Assembly: GCF_001368795.1 (NCBI RefSeq)
Contig: NZ_LN831198.1
Location: forward strand, 4,161,678-4,201,788
Reading direction: 5' to 3'
Source of the DNA: Paenibacillus ihuae
GTDB taxonomy: Bacteria; Bacillota; Bacilli; Paenibacillales; Paenibacillaceae
DNA length: 40,111 nt
This document shows, in pieces, positions 7,735 through 17,800 of this stretch. Each line of letters starts with the position of its first letter. The first letter of the stretch is position 1. The notes below the pieces were generated by a model. It worked only from the letters and a program-made list of their open reading frames with translations, was not told where the DNA came from and ran no database searches. The position numbers were made by a program, and so were the translations under genes.

Positions 7735-8398
7735 CGGTTCCCAGCCTGTAGAGATTCTCCAGCCGCTCTATGAGCCTCCGCTGCTCTTCCATATGTTCGA
7801 AGCAAACAATTGGCAGGGGATCGAAGACAAGCTCAATGCCATTACTTCGGAGCTGGGCCGGAATCCGGACCGGTCACTTGAGCACATCCATGAAGCCCGC
7901 CTGCATCTGGAGACGGCATTCTATTATTTCGCCCACAAGAACAACAAGATGCTGAGTGAGATTGTAGGCAATCCGCTGCTGGAGCAGGCTCCCTTCCAGA
8001 CGCCGGACAAGCTGCGGGAGTGGGCGCTTAAGGTCATCGTTCTGCTAAGAGAGCATTTTGAATCGGAACGCCTGAATAGCCGGACTGTCCTGATTCAGAA
8101 CGTTCATGAATATATCAACAGCAATCTGCATTATGTCTCACTCCAGGCCATCGCCGATCATGTCAAGATGCACCCGGTCTACTTGTCCAAAATGTACAAG
8201 CTGGAGACAGGCAAGCGAATCAGCGACTATATCAGTCGGGTAAAGATGGAAAAAGCGGCGTATCTGCTGATCCATACGCCGCTGAAAATTTATGAAGTTT
8301 CCACTGAGCTTGGTTACTCCAACGCCCATTATTTTATTAAGCTCTTCAAGGAATACGCCGGCATGACACCGCATGAGTTCCGCGACCGGGCATTGTAA
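7733..8398 (+). CDS. YesN-type response regulator, C-terminal AraC DNA-binding part (frameshifted)
   Basis: This is the continuation of the regulator begun at 6790. The reading frame resumes at 7733 (GAC GGT TCC CAG) and stays open to 8398. The first in-frame ATG is at 7793 but has no ribosome site, so independent translation is unlikely. The last 100 residues form an AraC/XylS double helix-turn-helix (MHPVYLSKMYKLETGKR, then YSNAHYFIKLFKEYAGMTP). Such domains bind direct repeats about 20-21 bp apart, which is the spacing found in four promoters of this cluster. The gene ends 5 bp from the convergent phosphorylase gene, with no terminator between them. Confidence 0.88.
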   Translation, partial: DGSQPVEILQPLYEPPLLFHMFEANNWQGIEDKLNAITSELGRNPDRSLEHIHEARLHLETAFYYFAHKNNKMLSEIVGNPLLEQAPFQTPDKLREWALKVIVLLREHFESERLNSRTVLIQNVHEYINSNLHYVSLQAIADHVKMHPVYLSKMYKLETGKRISDYISRVKMEKAAYLLIHTPLKIYEVSTELGYSNAHYFIKLFKEYAGMTPHEFRDRAL

Positions 8399-8403
8399 CG
8401 ATC

Positions 8404-11373
8404 TTAGCCTTCAAATCGCAGTTCCACCTCATGGGAGAGGCCATCATCCACTGTCGGCACAAGCCCTTCCTCAAGCGCCCGGCCATCCAGCGTCAGGCAG
8501 GCAGATCCGTCTTGTATCCGGCGGAAGCCCTCCGGCTTGCTGATCGAAATCCGGTACGAGGAGCCGCCGAGCTTCAGGGTATAGGCGAATTCGGTCTGCT
8601 CTTCCCGCAGGATCGGATTAAGCTTAATGCCTTGCGCCGTATATTCAATACCCAGCGCTTCCATCAGCGAGAGGGTGAGCCAGGTCGATGTACCGCTAAG
8701 CATCGGACCGATGTTCTCACCGGTCTCGCTGTTATTGTATTGGGTGCAGAATCGCGGATTTCCGCAGATTGCAAACGGATCTTCCATGGTCTTAAACGGC
8801 ATGATCCGGTCCAGCAGCCAATAGCCGAAGCGGCCCAGTTCAGCGGCGAGCCCCGCATTGGATACTTCCTTCGCTCCCTTGAACATTGCTGCAGCGGCCA
8901 TCATGCAGGCATGCTTGAACACGCCGCCGTTCTCCCGGTCGCCCGGAAAGTATTCATCCGAAGCCGTGTGGGAGGACACCCGTCCCAGTGCCACAGGCGA
9001 AACCAGCTTCAGCCCAAAAGGGGTCATCAGATGCGACTTCATGGTGTCCAGCATCACAGCGATCTGCGCTTCATCCGCACAGCCGGACAGGATACTCCAA
9101 CTGAAGGAATTCAGGAAGTAAGAACCATCCGATGCCGGATCTGAAGACAGACCGTCCCCGGCGGCTCCCAAATAGGTGTATTCGCCATTCTCATACCGGT
9201 TGAACAGCACGCGTGCGAAGAAATTATCCTTCCAGGCATGATATTGAATACGTCCCCGCAGCTCTGCTCCGAAGCGGTCCAGCTCCGCGGCATAGTTCTG
9301 CTCTCCCTTCCGGGCAGCCAGTACGGACAACTCATCCACGGCCACCTTGAGCAGGAAAGCATTCATGACACTCTCGGAATAATCGCTGTCCAGCGGATCG
9401 CCGAAGACTCCGCCTGCCTGCAGCTGCTTCCGGTAACGCTCTTCCTTGGCCGGGCCGTTCAGATACGTATCGTCAAGCTTCAGGCAGTCGTTCCAATCTG
9501 CGAAATCCAGCAACGGAAGACCATGGCGGCCGACCGAAATCCGTCCCGAATAGACAATGATCGCCTTCAAAGTCTCAAAGACCGGACGGCTCGCCTCTTG
9601 TCCCGCCACCGGGCAGGACTCATCCAGGAATTCCAGATCTCCTGTGAGCATTACATAACGGTAGACGGCTTGGACAAGCCATAATGCGTCATCGGACCAT
9701 TTGCCCGGCTCCTTGCCGATCCAGAAGAAATTATGATAAGCATAGCCCAGCTCGAACACCATACCGGTCCATTCTTTCAACAGACTTTTCACCAGGCTGC
9801 CTTTTCCCATACCAACGAAATAATACATCGAGGCGTACAAATCCTGGATTTCGCGGAAGCCAATCTCCCGGTATCCCTTCTGTGTCTGGCAAAAGGAACG
9901 GGAGACAAATGTTTGGTAGAGCACCTGAAACGGCAGATTGCGGTTGACAAACACATCGAAATTCCCGTCACCGGAGGATACCTGCAGGAACTTGCCATAC
10001 TCCCGTACGAAGCCGGACGATTCCGCCAGCGCCGATTCCGCCGCGCTGCGCTCGGAGAAACGGGCGACCAGGGCCCCCACCTCGTCCGCCAGCACCGTGT
10101 CGTTCCAGGGCGCGCCGCTCTTGTCGGAGACAAGTCCGGTCAACTGGTCGACAGTTACCGCGCTGCCGGCGGTGATATGTACCTCACCGGCTACAGCGAA
10201 GAAGCCTGGTCCCTTGCGGTGCAGAATGCTGCTAAGCCTGAGCGCACCGGCCGGCCGGTGCAGTGAGCCTGTACCGACGAACTCATTGTAACTGACGCAA
10301 TATTCGCGCGGCAGCACCGGCCCTTCGGCCCCGTGAATGATCATCGTGTGGAAGCGCAGGTCGTGACGGCCGCCTTCCGGATAATAATCAGGACTGATGG
10401 CCGCCACAGCTCCAGAGGAATCCTGGAGCACGCCCCCCTGCATGATGACATTGCTGTACAGCACATCCTCGAAGAGTGCGCCCGGGGCGGCAGAACCAAA
10501 CATCCCGGTATACACAAGGCGGAGTCGGCGGGCGTCTCCCCCCCGGTTCACAATATCGATCCGCTGCATTTCGGTAGCTAGAGGCAGACCTTCGGATTGC
10601 GGAAGAATAAAGATCGTGCGGATAATTTCCAATCCGCAGCGCGTGCGGTAGGTTATTACGGTTGAATTCTGGGAATGCCGGCAGACCGCCGATTCAATCC
10701 CTTCCTCTCCGGGGTCTGCGGAGTAGAAGATCTGCTTCCCGTCTTCGAACAAATAAAACTGCCGGTTGGCCGGGAAGCCGTTTTCTTCCTGTCGCATATC
10801 CCAACGGGTAGCAAGCACCTGGGTTGCCGCGTGGGAGCGGAAGCTCCCGCCGCCGAACCGGTCAACAACGCTTTTGGGCGTGGTCTGAAGCGGGTGGGGA
10901 AACCGGAGACGGTTGCCGAGCAGCAGATTGACCGCGAAATGCGGACCCGGTACGGGTGAGCGCAGATCAATGACATGCTCCCCCTCGCTGTTAAGCGACC
11001 CGGCCCAGCCTGGTGCAGCTTGCAGCTGCGCCAGTGCCTCGCTTGCGGTGGCCTCCGGGATGGCTACTGACTGTTCCTGCCTTCCGGCATGGCGGATATA
11101 CAGCGACAATGCCGTGCCTTCGCCTTCTACGGCGAACAGCGCGGATGCGGCGGCTTCCGCCGGCAGCAGCGCTGCCACGGCCGGAAGCTTCAGCAGTTCC
11201 TGAATGGCAGGCAGCCGGAGCGGCAGGCCTGCTATGCCAACAGCCCCGCAGCGCTGCGAATCGGTAAAGACGGCGCTAATGTGCGTGCCGCCGCCGATCC
11301 GGTCAGCGAACGCATGTCTCAGAATCTCTTCAGCCGAAGCTGCTGCTTCTCTTGCGGTATTGAATTTCAGCAT
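8404..11373 (-). CDS. GH94-type (clan GH-Q) glycoside phosphorylase, probably acting on beta-glucan oligosaccharides
   Basis: The 989-residue cytoplasmic enzyme has no signal peptide. The N-terminal half carries beta-sandwich-like sequence. The C-terminal (alpha/alpha)6 domain holds GYREIGFREIQDLYAS (about 500-515) and DFADWNDCLKL (623-633), whose Asp is the general acid of GH94 enzymes. Such enzymes split an oligosaccharide with phosphate into a sugar 1-phosphate plus a shorter sugar. The surrounding GH16 glucanases and importer make laminaribiose or beta-1,3-gluco-oligosaccharides the likely substrate; cellobiose or sophoro-oligosaccharides remain possible, as does the related family GH161. 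Last gene of the operon, 35 nt after the permease, start ATG with AGAGGAG. Confidence 0.85.
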   Translation of the reverse strand: MLKFNTAREAAASAEEILRHAFADRIGGGTHISAVFTDSQRCGAVGIAGLPLRLPAIQELLKLPAVAALLPAEAAASALFAVEGEGTALSLYIRHAGRQEQSVAIPEATASEALAQLQAAPGWAGSLNSEGEHVIDLRSPVPGPHFAVNLLLGNRLRFPHPLQTTPKSVVDRFGGGSFRSHAATQVLATRWDMRQEENGFPANRQFYLFEDGKQIFYSADPGEEGIESAVCRHSQNSTVITYRTRCGLEIIRTIFILPQSEGLPLATEMQRIDIVNRGGDARRLRLVYTGMFGSAAPGALFEDVLYSNVIMQGGVLQDSSGAVAAISPDYYPEGGRHDLRFHTMIIHGAEGPVLPREYCVSYNEFVGTGSLHRPAGALRLSSILHRKGPGFFAVAGEVHITAGSAVTVDQLTGLVSDKSGAPWNDTVLADEVGALVARFSERSAAESALAESSGFVREYGKFLQVSSGDGNFDVFVNRNLPFQVLYQTFVSRSFCQTQKGYREIGFREIQDLYASMYYFVGMGKGSLVKSLLKEWTGMVFELGYAYHNFFWIGKEPGKWSDDALWLVQAVYRYVMLTGDLEFLDESCPVAGQEASRPVFETLKAIIVYSGRISVGRHGLPLLDFADWNDCLKLDDTYLNGPAKEERYRKQLQAGGVFGDPLDSDYSESVMNAFLLKVAVDELSVLAARKGEQNYAAELDRFGAELRGRIQYHAWKDNFFARVLFNRYENGEYTYLGAAGDGLSSDPASDGSYFLNSFSWSILSGCADEAQIAVMLDTMKSHLMTPFGLKLVSPVALGRVSSHTASDEYFPGDRENGGVFKHACMMAAAAMFKGAKEVSNAGLAAELGRFGYWLLDRIMPFKTMEDPFAICGNPRFCTQYNNSETGENIGPMLSGTSTWLTLSLMEALGIEYTAQGIKLNPILREEQTEFAYTLKLGGSSYRISISKPEGFRRIQDGSACLTLDGRALEEGLVPTVDDGLSHEVELRFEG

Positions 11374-11408
11374 AATAGATTATCTCCTCTTCCCTGGCAG
11401 TCTGCGGA

Positions 11409-12266
11409 TCAGCCCTTGACAGCTCCCGCGGTCATACCGCTGATAAAGTATTTCTGTGTCATGAAGAATATGACCATAACCGGCACGGTGACAACAGTCG
11501 AAGCTGCCATCAGCAGATCATATCGGGTATTGTACTGGCCGACAAACAGGCGGATACCCACCGGAATCGTCTGTACATCCGAGCTTGTCGTGAGTACCCA
11601 GGCGAAGAGCAGCTCATCCCAGGCTGTCAGGAAGATGAAGATCCCTGTCGCAATGATGCCCGGTAGAGACAACGGCAGAATAATTTTGTAGAAAGCCTGA
11701 AACTTCGAACAGCCGTCAATCGTAGCCGATTCTTCTAAATCTCTTGGAATCGAGACAAAGAAGCTGCGCATAATCCAGATACTGATTGGGGTATAGAACG
11801 CCGTATAGACGAGAATCATTCCCCAGTACGTATTGATCATCGGCAACCCGAACGTATTCTTGATCCACAGGAACATCAGATAGATCGGGAACAGGAACAT
11901 AATCCCCGGGATCAGCTGGGTGGAAATGATACTCATGCTGAACAGCTTCGATCCGGGAAAATCAAACCGGGCCAGCGCATATCCGGCCAGCACGGCAAAG
12001 GAACCGGCAAGCAGAGTCGTCGCACCGCAGATCAGCAGGCTGTTGCGGAAATAGACGGCAAAGTTAACCGTATCCCACATATTGATATAGTTGACCCACT
12101 GCGGCTTCGGCAGGCTGAAGGTAGTGATCCCGTTCAGAATTTGATCATTGGAGTGCAGAGAGGTGAAGACCATCCACAAGATTGGGAATATCGTCAATAT
12201 AACGATAAGCCAGGTTACTGAAGTCAGCAGGAACGAACTGACAGAACGTTTACGATGTGTACTCAT
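11409..12266 (-). CDS. Sugar ABC transporter permease, MalG type
   Basis: The 285-residue inner-membrane permease has six predicted membrane helices and the ABC-permease EAA loop (about residues 175-205, ESATIDGCSKFQAFYKIILPLS), which contacts the ATPase. It belongs to the CUT1 (MalFG-like) carbohydrate uptake group. Its start overlaps the stop of the upstream permease as ATGA, so the two are coupled. It works with the permease at 12263 and the binding protein at 13309. No ATP-binding subunit is encoded nearby, so a shared MsmX-type ATPase is expected. Confidence 0.94.
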   Translation of the reverse strand: MSTHRKRSVSSFLLTSVTWLIVILTIFPILWMVFTSLHSNDQILNGITTFSLPKPQWVNYINMWDTVNFAVYFRNSLLICGATTLLAGSFAVLAGYALARFDFPGSKLFSMSIISTQLIPGIMFLFPIYLMFLWIKNTFGLPMINTYWGMILVYTAFYTPISIWIMRSFFVSIPRDLEESATIDGCSKFQAFYKIILPLSLPGIIATGIFIFLTAWDELLFAWVLTTSSDVQTIPVGIRLFVGQYNTRYDLLMAASTVVTVPVMVIFFMTQKYFISGMTAGAVKG

Positions 12267-13243
12267 TGAGCATTCAACTCCGATCTAAAGGCGCGGTACC
12301 AGACACCGACGACCATCAGCATGGCAAACATCAGCATGATTGAAGCGGCAGAACCCGAACCGAAGGACCAATACCCGAAGGATTGGCGGGTCAAGGCTGT
12401 CATCAGGAGGTCTCCCCATTCGCCCGGATATCCGGCACCATTGCCGAACATCGTGGAGACGATGTTGTAAGAGTAGACATTATTAATAATTTGGAATAGA
12501 AGCTGTACCGCAATAACCGGCTTCAGCATCGGGAGCGTCATGTTCCAGAACTGGCGGAGCTTGCCTGCGCCGTCAATGGTTGCCGCTTCGTAGATATCTT
12601 CAGGAATGGTCTGGAGTCCGGCCAGGAAAATGACCATCAGGAACGGCCAGCCGCGCCAGATGGTTGGGATAATGATCGCCCAGATCGTATTCGGTCCCAG
12701 CAGCCAGAACGGCTTCTCATCGAAGAGATGCAGCACATCCACCAGGAAGTAGTTGATAATCCCGTTCTGCTGCCACATGAAGCCCCAGAGTACACCGACC
12801 ACATATGACGGAACTACCCACGGAAGCAGCATAGCGGTACGGGCAATGCTTCGTCCGGGAAAATCACGGTTCATCAGCAGAGCCATCATGAGGCCCATGA
12901 TCATTACACCGATCGTTACGATAACCGAATAGATCACGGTGTTGCGGATGGCAAAATTCAACCCCTGGCGGACCGGATTATCGGAGTTGAACAGCAGGCC
13001 GATATAGTTGTCCATCCCCACAAACGGTGCCTTCAGGTATTTGCCCAGCGTAAATTGGTTCAGCTTCAAAAAGGACATCCAGAATCCCTGAATCATCGGG
13101 AGCAGATGCACCAGCAGCATAAAGATGATGGTCGGAACCATCAGCATATAAGCAAATTTATTATCTCTAACCCGCTTGCGCCACACTGCGCGTTTGCTTG
13201 CGGCCGCTTTTACGGGAAGATTTTTTTCAGTATGGAGTCCCAT
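12263..13243 (-). CDS. Sugar ABC transporter permease, MalF type
   Basis: The 326-residue CUT1 permease has a short cytoplasmic N terminus, six or so helices, and the EAA loop around residues 220-245 (YEAATIDGAGKLRQFWNMTLP). It forms the heterodimeric channel with the MalG-type subunit, with which it overlaps by 4 nt. Start ATG at 13243, preceded by GTGAGGGA. It follows the binding-protein gene after a 65-nt gap that holds a very GC-rich hairpin. Confidence 0.94.
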   Translation of the reverse strand: MGLHTEKNLPVKAAASKRAVWRKRVRDNKFAYMLMVPTIIFMLLVHLLPMIQGFWMSFLKLNQFTLGKYLKAPFVGMDNYIGLLFNSDNPVRQGLNFAIRNTVIYSVIVTIGVMIMGLMMALLMNRDFPGRSIARTAMLLPWVVPSYVVGVLWGFMWQQNGIINYFLVDVLHLFDEKPFWLLGPNTIWAIIIPTIWRGWPFLMVIFLAGLQTIPEDIYEAATIDGAGKLRQFWNMTLPMLKPVIAVQLLFQIINNVYSYNIVSTMFGNGAGYPGEWGDLLMTALTRQSFGYWSFGSGSAASIMLMFAMLMVVGVWYRAFRSELNAQ

Positions 13244-13272
13244 CTCTTATCCCTCACTTTGCTAATAGAAGA

Positions 13273-13297
13273 GCCGCCGCGCCCTGCGCGCGGCGGC
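13273..13297 (-). other. GC-rich intercistronic hairpin
   Basis: GCCGCCGCGC (13273-13282) and GCGCGGCGGC (13288-13297) make a perfect 10-bp stem with a 5-nt loop. No T-tract follows in the direction of transcription. Such a hairpin after a binding-protein gene commonly blocks 3' decay, raising binding protein over permease; that role is inferred. Confidence 0.6.
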
Positions 13298-13308
13298 ATC
13301 CCAAGATC

Positions 13309-14706
13309 CTATTGGTTAATAATGGCTTTGACTTCAGCTGCTGCAGAATCCAGCTCTTCCTTGACGCTTTCTTTACTGTACTTGCCCTTCACGCCGGCAA
13401 CGATATCCCAGACGTTGGCAAAATGCTTTTGCAGCGCTGTTTCCGTAGGTCCCCATTGCGGGATGGACGGATAGGTTCTTCCGTATTTCGTTGCTTCCGA
13501 GAAGGCCTTCATATTGGCATCCAGGTCCGGCGATTCCAGAAGTGACAGTCTGGCCGGGAGCTGGCCGGATACCGCAGCATAGGCTTTCTGCGCTTCATCA
13601 GAGGTCAGGTACTTAATAACATCCCATGTAGCTTCCTTATTCTTCGAGCCGCTGAATACGGTCAGCTCACTGCCGCCGACAAAGGTCGCTTGTCCGCCAG
13701 GGCCTGCCGGAAGCGGAGCAACCGCAAAGTTTTTCGCTGCTTTCTTGTCATCCATACCGCCGTTTGCTTTGGGTGTCGCAAAGTTTTTGGCCAGCCATGG
13801 ACCCGAGATAATTACGGCCGATTTGCCATCGCCGAAGTCACTCTCGATCTGTGACGAGTTCTTCTCGAGCGATGCCTTGTCAACAAGGCCTTCCGCTGCA
13901 AGTCCTGTGTAGTACATCACGCCATCAAGCCCTTTATCATCATTGAAGACTACATCTTTGTTGTCTGCCGAGAGAACGTCCCCGCCTGCAGCCCAGATCC
14001 AAGGGAAGATATTATGCACGACGTTCCAGTCATTTTTGCCCGGAAGTCCGAGTGCGGCAATCTTCTTGCCATCCACCGTCTGTCCGTTGACCGCTTGCAG
14101 CGCACTCTTGAAGGAATCCCAATCTTTGAAAGCTGTTGCTGTGTCAACACCGGCTTGCTTGAATACATCCGTCCGGTAGTAAATTGCCCGTGCATCCACG
14201 AACCATGGCACTCCGTATACCTCGCTGTCGCCTGCAATAGAGGTAGTCGTCCAGATGGCCGGCAGGAAGGCCTCAGCACCGCCTACATCGGCTACTTTGT
14301 CCGTTATCTTGTCAATGCCGCCCATGCTGGCAATTGCCGGCACCCAGGTCGATCCGAGCTGCAGCAGGTCCGGGCCTTCACCGCTTGTAGCCGCTGTCGT
14401 AATCTTGGTCCAGGCGGAGCCCCAGTCCAGCACTGTTACCTTCATGGTGACATTCGGGTGCTCTTTCAGGTAAGGATCAAGCGTCTTCAAGAAGTCTGCA
14501 TCCGGTTTGGGACTGTTCGGCATCACCCAGGCGTTCAGGGTAACCGGTTCCGTGCTTGGAGTGGCAGGAGCCTCAGTTGCACTGGCCTCTTGTTTGTTTC
14601 CTCCGTTGTTAGCAGCATTTGAAGAATTGTTGTTGCCTCCACATCCGCTGACGACTACTGAAAATGCCATGAGCAGTGCACTGATTGATACTGCTGTCTT
14701 TTTCAA
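13309..14706 (-). CDS. Sugar ABC transporter substrate-binding lipoprotein (CUT1)
   Basis: The 465-residue protein has a lipoprotein signal and lipobox VSGC (Cys22), then a low-complexity Asn/Ser/Ala/Thr spacer at about 24-52 and a MalE/UgpB-type type-1 extracellular solute-binding domain. It captures oligosaccharides outside the membrane and hands them to the two permeases downstream. The start is TTG at 14706, with GGGGGAG upstream. First gene of the operon binding protein, MalF, MalG, phosphorylase, which is expressed from the glucan-regulon promoter at 14770-14824. The ligand is inferred to be a beta-glucan oligosaccharide. Confidence 0.93.
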   Translation of the reverse strand: MKKTAVSISALLMAFSVVVSGCGGNNNSSNAANNGGNKQEASATEAPATPSTEPVTLNAWVMPNSPKPDADFLKTLDPYLKEHPNVTMKVTVLDWGSAWTKITTAATSGEGPDLLQLGSTWVPAIASMGGIDKITDKVADVGGAEAFLPAIWTTTSIAGDSEVYGVPWFVDARAIYYRTDVFKQAGVDTATAFKDWDSFKSALQAVNGQTVDGKKIAALGLPGKNDWNVVHNIFPWIWAAGGDVLSADNKDVVFNDDKGLDGVMYYTGLAAEGLVDKASLEKNSSQIESDFGDGKSAVIISGPWLAKNFATPKANGGMDDKKAAKNFAVAPLPAGPGGQATFVGGSELTVFSGSKNKEATWDVIKYLTSDEAQKAYAAVSGQLPARLSLLESPDLDANMKAFSEATKYGRTYPSIPQWGPTETALQKHFANVWDIVAGVKGKYSKESVKEELDSAAAEVKAIINQ

Positions 14707-14769
14707 AATAAATCTCCCCCATTGTCGTTTGAAAATCGCGGAGAACGGTTGCCCGTTCCCCCTGTCTTG

Positions 14770-14824
14770 ATTATAAAAGCGTTTCTTGTCCGCCTAAATA
14801 ACAAATCCCAAGTCTGGATAACAA
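14770..14824 (-). promoter_or_regulatory. Glucan-regulon promoter of the ABC transporter/phosphorylase operon
   Basis: On the minus strand: TTGTTAT (14824-14818), 13 nt, TTGTTAT (14804-14798), 22 nt, then TATAAT (14775-14770). An AAACGCTTT segment (cre-like core) lies directly upstream of the -10. The leader of about 55 nt contains a small hairpin at 14743-14758. The architecture matches the three GH16 promoters. Confidence 0.82.
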
Positions 14825-14839
14825 ATTATAAAGCTTGTC

Positions 14840-17800
14840 TCATGGTGCCGGTATTGCTCCGTTGTTCATCAACACCACATCATCGACATCCACCGCAAGA
14901 TGGCCTGTGCCTCCGTCGGTAATATTTCCCAGTTCAAATGAAATTCGGCCGATGGACGTGCTATCTCCCGTAACGTCGAATTCCAAGGTGTAAGTGTTGT
15001 AGTCCGTGCCAAGATCAACCACTTTGCTGGCATAACCGTGCCAGGTGTAATTATTTGCGGCATCCAGCCAGCCGATGCTGATGTTCATTTTGCGTGCTGC
15101 TTCTGCCTTGGCTTTAAAAGTGAGTGTATAATGATTGCCTTCGTTGTAGGCTACTCCCTCGTAGTAGACCTGCCGGTCCCAGCTGTTCGACCCTGTGGAG
15201 CCTACCTGCATGCGCAGCGCCCCATTTACATTGTCAATAGACAATTCTCCGCTGTCGGATGAATAGCTGCTCCAGCCCTGCAGCGGAGCCGAGAAGTCTC
15301 CGTTCGGGATCAGATTCTCCCCATAGGCTTCACCAGCCATCACCGGACTCACCTGAAGCAGGGAAATGTTGCTCAGCTTGATCCTATGCGCCTCCAATGG
15401 CTCCGACACCTTGCCTAGACTGAACTGAAGCAGGGCAGCGGGATCGCTTGCCGGAGCGGTAAACAGGTATTCGAAATGTCCCCCGGCTTCGCTCAGGTCC
15501 ACTTTCTCGTTCATATATGCGGTCCAATCCTTGTCTATAGAGCCGTCATGCTGCAGAAGTATGCGAATCTGCCGGGCTATGGATGCTTCTGCATCGAAGC
15601 GGAGCAAATACTTCTTCCCTTGCTCCATCGGAATCCCGCCTTGCTTCACCTGGACATTCCATTCCTCGTCACCGCTGCCGCCAAGGTCAACCTGTAATGC
15701 TCCATGCTCGGCAGTCATTACAGTATTTTTTACCGGATCATTGTCGACCCAGTCCTTCTTGAACAGCGTCCAGCCTTCGGTGGTAGCCTCCCTGAAGCTG
15801 CCGTTCACCACCAGCTCACGGGAAAGATCCAGCCAAGCCAGGTTGTAGCCGCTGCCTTCAAGACGGAAATAATAGCTTCCGGCAGGCAGCTCAAGCGGCA
15901 CGCCGATGACGGTGCGGTAGGATTGGAGTCCTCCCGTATCCCCGATTGCCGCGCTGTACACGGCTGCCGTCGCCACACTGCGCTTGCCGGCATCCAGAAC
16001 GGACAGTTCCAGTTCGGATTCGGCCTGTACACTGGATACCCTGGCCACAGGAACTATGCTTGCCGCCTGAGGAAGAACCACTTTGTACTCCGCGTAATCG
16101 CCCTTGTTCATATCGGTGATATCCTTACCGCCTTCGCCGCTTGGCATCAGGGTGATTCCCGATGCTCCGGAGTACTGATCGCCCCGGAGATGCAGGTAGC
16201 CGTTTAATGCAGGCGGCTCGGCCATACGGACCAGACGCACATTGTCGATCTCAGTGTGCCCGGCAGCCTGGCCAAGAAGGAAGGATAACGTACCTTCGGT
16301 GCCAGCTGTGCTGGACATAGAGATCTCCGCTGTGTAGCTCTTCCATTCCGGCGTCAGAGTGAGCGTTGATCCGTCAGGATAGAGGGTATCTCCGCCACCG
16401 GCTTCCAGCTTTATACCCATCGGCTGAGACTGTTCCGACCTGGCATCGAAATAGAGCTGATAGACGCCTCCTGCAGACACTGGCAGACCTGTCTGAGTAA
16501 GCATCACATCCTCCGCCGACTTACCGGTGGTATCGACTTGGGCACTGAATATCCGTTTCATGAGCGGAAGCTCCAGGATATTGGTTACCTTAGCATCCGC
16601 CGCTGCGCCCGATTCCGGCTTAACTGCAAATCTCCAATAGCCCAGCCGGTCTTCTCCCAGCTCAAACCCTCCATTGTAAATGAGGTTGCCGTCAGCCAGC
16701 GGAGTGCGGACTACCGGCAGAGGCTGTGTCTCAACTACTCGGACATTAGCGAAATAGGCTGTAATATCGTTTAGACCGAGATTGAATTCAAAACGGACAT
16801 TGTTGTCGGTAGCCTGCGCCATGTTAAAGGTGTACTCAAAAGATTGCCAATCCGGGGTAAGCTGGAAATTCCGTTCCTTAGAGTACGCTGTCCATCCGCC
16901 GCCGAATTCGGTCAGCTTGCTCATCACCGGACGGACCGCATCTGCTTTGGCATCAAACGTTACTTTGTAGGCTTTGCCCTTCTCCAGAATAAGCGGCATT
17001 TGAGTGAGCTGAACGGAATAATTTTGGGTTCCCGCCTGTTGGATAGCCACCTTCACGGCCTTACCCTTATCCTTGTCTTCGATGACGGAAGCTGTGCCCG
17101 CACCGCCTGCATTCTTGATTAATTCCCAGTATTGCGGAAGTCCGTCCGCTGCTGTGGCGCCTTTGAAATCTCCGTTGTAAATCTGGTTCCCGTCTGCAAG
17201 CACAGGACGCTGCGGATCTGAGGTCTCGGGCTTTGTTGGCCGCTTTCCCGTTACGTCAGGCCACTCATCCAGCTTCTTATACTTATAGACTCGGACATAA
17301 TCGACATACATCTTATCGGACTGGAAGTCTGCCGCCGGGTTACCCGGCCAATCGCCGCCGACCGCCAGATTGAGAATCATATAGAACGGCCGGTCAAACG
17401 GCGCAGGATACGTGTAGTAATCCGGCTGACCTTCTGCCTTAGTCCCCCAATCGCTCGTTTCGAAATACATTTTACCGTCCACGTAATACCGGATCAGGCC
17501 CGGAAGCCATTCAAGCGTGAAATCGTGATAATCGTCGGCGAATGTTTTGCCTTCGGGCAGAACGTAAGTCTTCGATTGGGACGTGTGCGGAATATCGTAA
17601 TGAAGCGAGCCATGAACGGTTCTCGGGTACAGATCAGCCTTCTCCGTATCACCGGCCACCGGTCCCGTCAATTCCATAATGTCCATCTCGCCGCTACCAG
17701 GCCAAGGTCCGTACTGCTTCTCTTCATCGGTTGGCATCATCCAGATGGCCGGCCACATGCCTTGCTGAATCGGCAGCTTGGCACGCACTGTGAATTTACC

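Noticed and set aside
7722..7740. Programmed +1 frameshift of the prfB type in the response regulator
   Set aside because: The TGAC stop context fits, but there is no upstream Shine-Dalgarno-like element and the Thr tRNA would not re-pair well on CCU; a mutation or base-calling error is simpler.
14798..14824. ATAACAA repeats considered as a plasmid iteron or att site
   Set aside because: The same repeat with the same spacing precedes three other promoters, so an operator explains it better.
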